Of a stretch of DNA of 64,000 nt, positions 60,242 through 64,000 are shown in pieces; the stretch's first letter is position 1, and each line of letters opens with the position of its first letter. The position numbers and the translations under genes were made by a program. This DNA is from Oscillospiraceae bacterium (GTDB taxonomy: Bacteria > Bacillota > Clostridia > Oscillospirales > CAG-272): positions 19,873 to 83,872 of the forward strand of contig SVSJ01000006.1 of NCBI GenBank assembly GCA_015064355.1, read 5' to 3'. A model generated the notes under the pieces. The model did no database searches. It was not told the DNA's origin and was given only the letters and a program-made list of their open reading frames with translations.

Positions 60242-61102
60242 ATGCGCTCACTAACAACTAAAGCGTATGCGAAGATCAATCTCTATCTTGACGTGTGCGA
60301 TCTGCGCCCGGACGGGTATCACAACATCGAGAGCATAATGCAGCAGGTCTCCCTCTGCGACAGAGTAACTGTGGAGCAGCTCGACGAGGGACATGGTATA
60401 AAAATCACCTGCACCGATCCCGCAGTACCAACGGATGAAAGAAATATCGTACACAAGTGCGCGGTGAGATTTTTTGAGCATTTCGGAATTAAGGACTATT
60501 CAATCGCTATACACATTGACAAGGAGATTCCTTCCTGCGGCGGTCTTGCGGGAGGATCAACCGACGGAGCGGCAGTGCTAAAGCTACTTAACGAGCTTTA
60601 CTGCACAAATGCAGACGAAAGCATCCTTTGCGAAATCGGTGTGAAAGTTGGAGCCGATATTCCCTTCTGCATTGTGGGAGGCACCTGCATTTGCAGAGGC
60701 ATTGGAGAGATACTTACGCCTGTGGAAGTTGCGGCAGCGAAATATCAGGTGCTTATTTCCTTTCCCGGTGAAGGTATATCAACTCCTGCGGCATACAAGA
60801 TGCTCGACAGCATTGATCGCCACACAGATCACGCAGGCATTGACGACGTGTTGTCTGCTCTGCGAGGCGGGGATATTCCCACGGAAATGTACAACGCATT
60901 CGAGCTGGCAGTTTTGCCCGGACACGAAAATGCGCGGCTTGTTAAAAAAGTAATGCTTGATTTTGGCGCTGTGTCGTCAATGATGAGCGGAAGCGGCTCA
61001 ACCATATTCGGGCTCTTCGATGACACCGCTAACATTCAGAATGCGACCGTAGCACTCGGCAAGCTGGGATTTGAATCTCACACCTGCTCACCAATAAATT
61101 AA
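60242..61102 (+). CDS. ispE: 4-(cytidine 5'-diphospho)-2-C-methyl-D-erythritol kinase
   Basis: 'AKINLYLDVCDLRPDGYHNIESIMQQVSLCD', 'PSCGGLAGGSTDGAAVLKLLN', 'MMSGSGSTIFGLF'. Confidence 0.95.
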   Translation: MRSLTTKAYAKINLYLDVCDLRPDGYHNIESIMQQVSLCDRVTVEQLDEGHGIKITCTDPAVPTDERNIVHKCAVRFFEHFGIKDYSIAIHIDKEIPSCGGLAGGSTDGAAVLKLLNELYCTNADESILCEIGVKVGADIPFCIVGGTCICRGIGEILTPVEVAAAKYQVLISFPGEGISTPAAYKMLDSIDRHTDHAGIDDVLSALRGGDIPTEMYNAFELAVLPGHENARLVKKVMLDFGAVSSMMSGSGSTIFGLFDDTANIQNATVALGKLGFESHTCSPIN

Positions 61103-61125
61103 TAATAAGAAAGATAAACAGAGAT

Positions 61126-62271
61126 ATGAAAGAACATACAATTTACAAAGGACGCGCAAAGGCTGAAATGTATGACGAGCTAATGGATATGCTCAACTAC
61201 GTTTTCGGTTTTTCAAGCGCAGACTACGATTTTCAGAAGCTTTTGCCGAAACTGTACGCAGACAAAAAACAGGCTTGTCACGACAATTACATCGTTGCGG
61301 AAGGCGGCAAGATCAAGGCGGCAGTTGGGGCTTTTGACGATATAATTTCCGTTTGCGGTGAAGAGATCAAGTGCCGCGGCATCGGAAACGTGGCAGTTCA
61401 TCCCTACTCCCGCTCCAAGGGATATATGATCGACTGTATGAATATGTCAATCAACGACATGATCGAGGACGGTGTGGATATATCTTTCCTTGGCGGTCAC
61501 AGACAGAGATACGGCTACTTCGGGTTCGAGGACGGATGCCCCAGATACAATGTGCGCATTACTACAACCTCTGCACATCATTATTTCAAAAATGTGGCAA
61601 CAGAAGCTGTGGAGATCCGTGACGTCTCCGAAAATGATACGGAGATCATCGACAAGATCTTCGCCCTTTATGAGAAAAAGCCCCAGAGAAGCATTCGCCC
61701 AAGAGATCGGTTCTATCAGATCCTTCGCTCATGGACTCACCAACCGAGAGCTTTCTTCATTGGTGGCGAGTTTGTTGGGTACGGTATTGGGGGAATCAAT
61801 GAGCTGACCCTTACCGACATAAAGTATTTCGACTCGGTCATTCACGCCTTTGCCCAGATGCACGGAGATATTAATCTTGGTATCCCGGCGTGGAATACAG
61901 AGCTTTTCGAGGCAGCGCTCCGCGTTGGCGATTCACCGTCGATCAACGAAAGCTATATGCTCAGCGTGTTCAACTATAAGAAAGTAGTGGGCACACTGCT
62001 TAAACTGAAGGCATCTCTTGAGCCACTGCAGGACGGCGCGGTCACTGTGCTGATCCACGGATACGCAGGCGACTGTAAGCTAAAGCTTTCCGTTGTTGAC
62101 GGTAAGTCCTCCGTTGAAGACTATGACGGGGAGGCTGAAATTGAGCTTTCACACAAGGATGCGGCAAAGTTTTTCTTCGGAATCCACTCACCACACTGGA
62201 AGAAGCTGACTCACGCCACAAGAGCATGGCTCCCCCTCCCCTTATACGTCGAGGACGCAGACCACGTTTGA
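61126..62271 (+). CDS. GNAT family N-acetyltransferase (Eis-like architecture)
   Basis: 'IKCRGIGNVAVHPYSRSKGYMIDCMNMSINDMIEDGVDISFLGGHRQRYGYFGFE'. Confidence 0.82.
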   Translation: MKEHTIYKGRAKAEMYDELMDMLNYVFGFSSADYDFQKLLPKLYADKKQACHDNYIVAEGGKIKAAVGAFDDIISVCGEEIKCRGIGNVAVHPYSRSKGYMIDCMNMSINDMIEDGVDISFLGGHRQRYGYFGFEDGCPRYNVRITTTSAHHYFKNVATEAVEIRDVSENDTEIIDKIFALYEKKPQRSIRPRDRFYQILRSWTHQPRAFFIGGEFVGYGIGGINELTLTDIKYFDSVIHAFAQMHGDINLGIPAWNTELFEAALRVGDSPSINESYMLSVFNYKKVVGTLLKLKASLEPLQDGAVTVLIHGYAGDCKLKLSVVDGKSSVEDYDGEAEIELSHKDAAKFFFGIHSPHWKKLTHATRAWLPLPLYVEDADHV

Positions 62272-62300
62272 TCCTCGGGCAGGTTTTTGTAATAAATATT

Positions 62301-62341
62301 CAGCGAGCTGCATAATATTTAAAGCAGTTCGCTGTTTTTTT
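62301..62341 (+). terminator. Rho-independent terminator
   Basis: cagcgagctg...cagttcgctg followed by T7. Confidence 0.82.
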
Positions 62342-62489
62342 GTTTTTTCACAAAGGCAAGGAGGTATTTTCGGTGAAAATCACAAATAATTCATTGGTTT
62401 TTTTGATTAAATCGAATGGGGGAACGGTTATTTTTTTGTTGCAATATGTAGAAATTGTGGAAATCGGGTAAATATTTGCCGCGTATATA

Positions 62490-62518
62490 TTGCATTTTTT
62501 TCGATTTGGTGCTATATT
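62490..62518 (+). promoter_or_regulatory. Sigma-A-type promoter of gdhA
   Basis: TTGCAT (62490-62495), 17 bp, TATATT (62513-62518). Confidence 0.7.
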
Positions 62519-62555
62519 ATACATCGTAATAAATAATTATTCGGAGGAATCTACA

Positions 62556-63899
62556 ATGAGCTATTTAAGCGACGTTCTTGCAATGGCTGAAAAGAAATAT
62601 GCTGATCAGCCCGAATTTTTGCAGACTGTAAAAGAGGTTTTGGAATCTCTTGAACCCGTTATCGCAAAGAATGAAGAAAAATATAAGAGAGAGGCACTCC
62701 TTGAACGCATGATCGAACCTGAGCGCCAGATCATGTTCCGCGTTCCGTGGGTTGATGACAACGGTCAGATCCGTGTTAACACTGGTTACCGTGTTCAGTT
62801 CAACAGCGCTATCGGTCCTTACAAGGGAGGTCTTCGTTTCCATCCCACAGTAAACCTCAGCATTATGAAGTTCCTTGGATTTGAGCAGACCTTCAAGAAC
62901 TCCCTCACATCCCTCCCCATGGGCGGCGGCAAGGGTGGTTCCGACTTTGATCCTTCAGGTAAGTCTGATCGCGAGGTTATGGCATTCTGCCAGAGCTTCA
63001 TGACAGAGCTTTCCAAGCACATTGGTGCTGATACAGACGTTCCCGCAGGTGACATCGGTGTTGGCGCAAGAGAGATCGGTTATCTCTTCGGTCAGTACAA
63101 GAGACTCCGCAACGAATTTACCGGCGTTCTCACAGGCAAGGGTATCCCCTACGGCGGTTCTCTCATCCGTCCCGAAGCAACAGGCTTTGGTGCTGTATAC
63201 TATACTGTTGAAATGCTGAAGTATTTCGGCGATGACATCAAGGGCAAGACATTCGCGGTTTCCGGCTTCGGTAACGTTGCTTGGGGTACTGTTAAGAAGG
63301 TTACAGAACTTGGTGGTAAGGTTGTTACAATCTCTGGTCCCGACGGATATATCTACGATCCCGACGGAATCAACACTCCCGAAAAGATCGACTACCTCCT
63401 TGAAATGCGTGCATCCTGCCGTAACAAGGCTCAGGACTACGCTGACAAGTTCGGTGCACAGTTCTTCCCCGGCGAAAAGCCCTGGGGCGTTAAGGTTGAC
63501 ATCGTTATGCCTTGTGCTACACAGAACGAAGTTGGCATGGCTGAAGCTGAAAAGATCGTTGCAAACGGCGTTAAGTACTACGTTGAAGTATCCAACATGC
63601 CCACAACAAACGAGGCTGTTGCTTACCTCAAGGCAAACGGCGTAATCGTTGCTCCTTCCAAGGCTGTTAACGCAGGCGGCGTATCTGTTTCCGGTCTTGA
63701 AATGTCCCAGAACTCCATGCGCTACAGCTGGTCTGCTGAAGAAGTTGATGAAAAGCTCAAGGGCATCATGAAGAACATCTTCGAGGCATCCATTAAGGCT
63801 GCTAACGAATACGGTCTTGGCGACGACCTCGTTGCAGGTGCTAACATCGCAGGCTTTATCAAGGTTGCTGATGCTATGCTTGCTCAGGGTGCTTGCTAA
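62556..63899 (+). CDS. gdhA: Glutamate dehydrogenase (hexameric, NADP-type)
   Basis: ATG at 62556 after CGGAGGA; 'GPYKGGLRFHPTVNLSIMKFLGFEQTFKNSLTSLPMGGGKGGSDFDPSGKS'. Confidence 0.96.
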   Translation: MSYLSDVLAMAEKKYADQPEFLQTVKEVLESLEPVIAKNEEKYKREALLERMIEPERQIMFRVPWVDDNGQIRVNTGYRVQFNSAIGPYKGGLRFHPTVNLSIMKFLGFEQTFKNSLTSLPMGGGKGGSDFDPSGKSDREVMAFCQSFMTELSKHIGADTDVPAGDIGVGAREIGYLFGQYKRLRNEFTGVLTGKGIPYGGSLIRPEATGFGAVYYTVEMLKYFGDDIKGKTFAVSGFGNVAWGTVKKVTELGGKVVTISGPDGYIYDPDGINTPEKIDYLLEMRASCRNKAQDYADKFGAQFFPGEKPWGVKVDIVMPCATQNEVGMAEAEKIVANGVKYYVEVSNMPTTNEAVAYLKANGVIVAPSKAVNAGGVSVSGLEMSQNSMRYSWSAEEVDEKLKGIMKNIFEASIKAANEYGLGDDLVAGANIAGFIKVADAMLAQGAC

Positions 63900-63915
63900 A
63901 CTACATAAAAGATTA

Positions 63916-63943
63916 AACGGTAGGATTCCCTACCGTTTTTTTG
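63916..63943 (+). terminator. Rho-independent terminator of gdhA
   Basis: aacggtagg-attc-cctaccgtt followed by T-run. Confidence 0.9.
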
Positions 63944-64000
63944 TTTTGCGCGATCTTTTGGGGGAACCATCTCAAACGCCGAAGTTTCCCCCTCTCCCCC

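Noticed and set aside
1-64000. Phage, transposon, restriction-modification or known defence island
   Set aside because: No integrase, transposase, methyltransferase-restriction pair or Cas-like translation found among the ORFs.

Overview
The window reads as a contiguous chromosomal segment from an anaerobic Firmicute, probably class Clostridia. It has about 50 protein-coding genes and no tRNA, rRNA, CRISPR array, transposase or phage module that I could recognise. Housekeeping blocks are ftsEX (ftsX truncated at the left edge), rsmE, proB-proA-proC, pyk, rqcH, lon-engB-lysA-M50 protease, scpA-scpB-DUF2953-gerW-dacF-rlu, a complete glycogen operon (glgB-C-D-A-P plus a GH13 enzyme), lexA, pckG, ispE and gdhA. 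Accessory or less ordinary parts are: (i) two adjacent lipoproteins that share a ~75-80 aa repeat and a second domain in shuffled order (6180-9553); (ii) a surface operon of PIG-L deacetylase, GT2-GtrA, TcaA-like repeat protein and NAGPA-type phosphodiester glycosidase (12827-18055); (iii) a multi-hairpin 5' leader upstream of a uracil/xanthine permease (4629-4753); (iv) an apparent SD-hairpin-start arrangement where a 7-bp stem separates the SD from the ATG (3446-3485); (v) an AT-rich orphan gene bracketed by two identical 33-bp terminator-like hairpins (54645-55525); (vi) a CBM9/DOMON-like surface protein with 25 tandem TEAP units; and (vii) a signal-peptide-less GH110-like enzyme. Family names come from recognising motifs in the translations. 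No database search was run.
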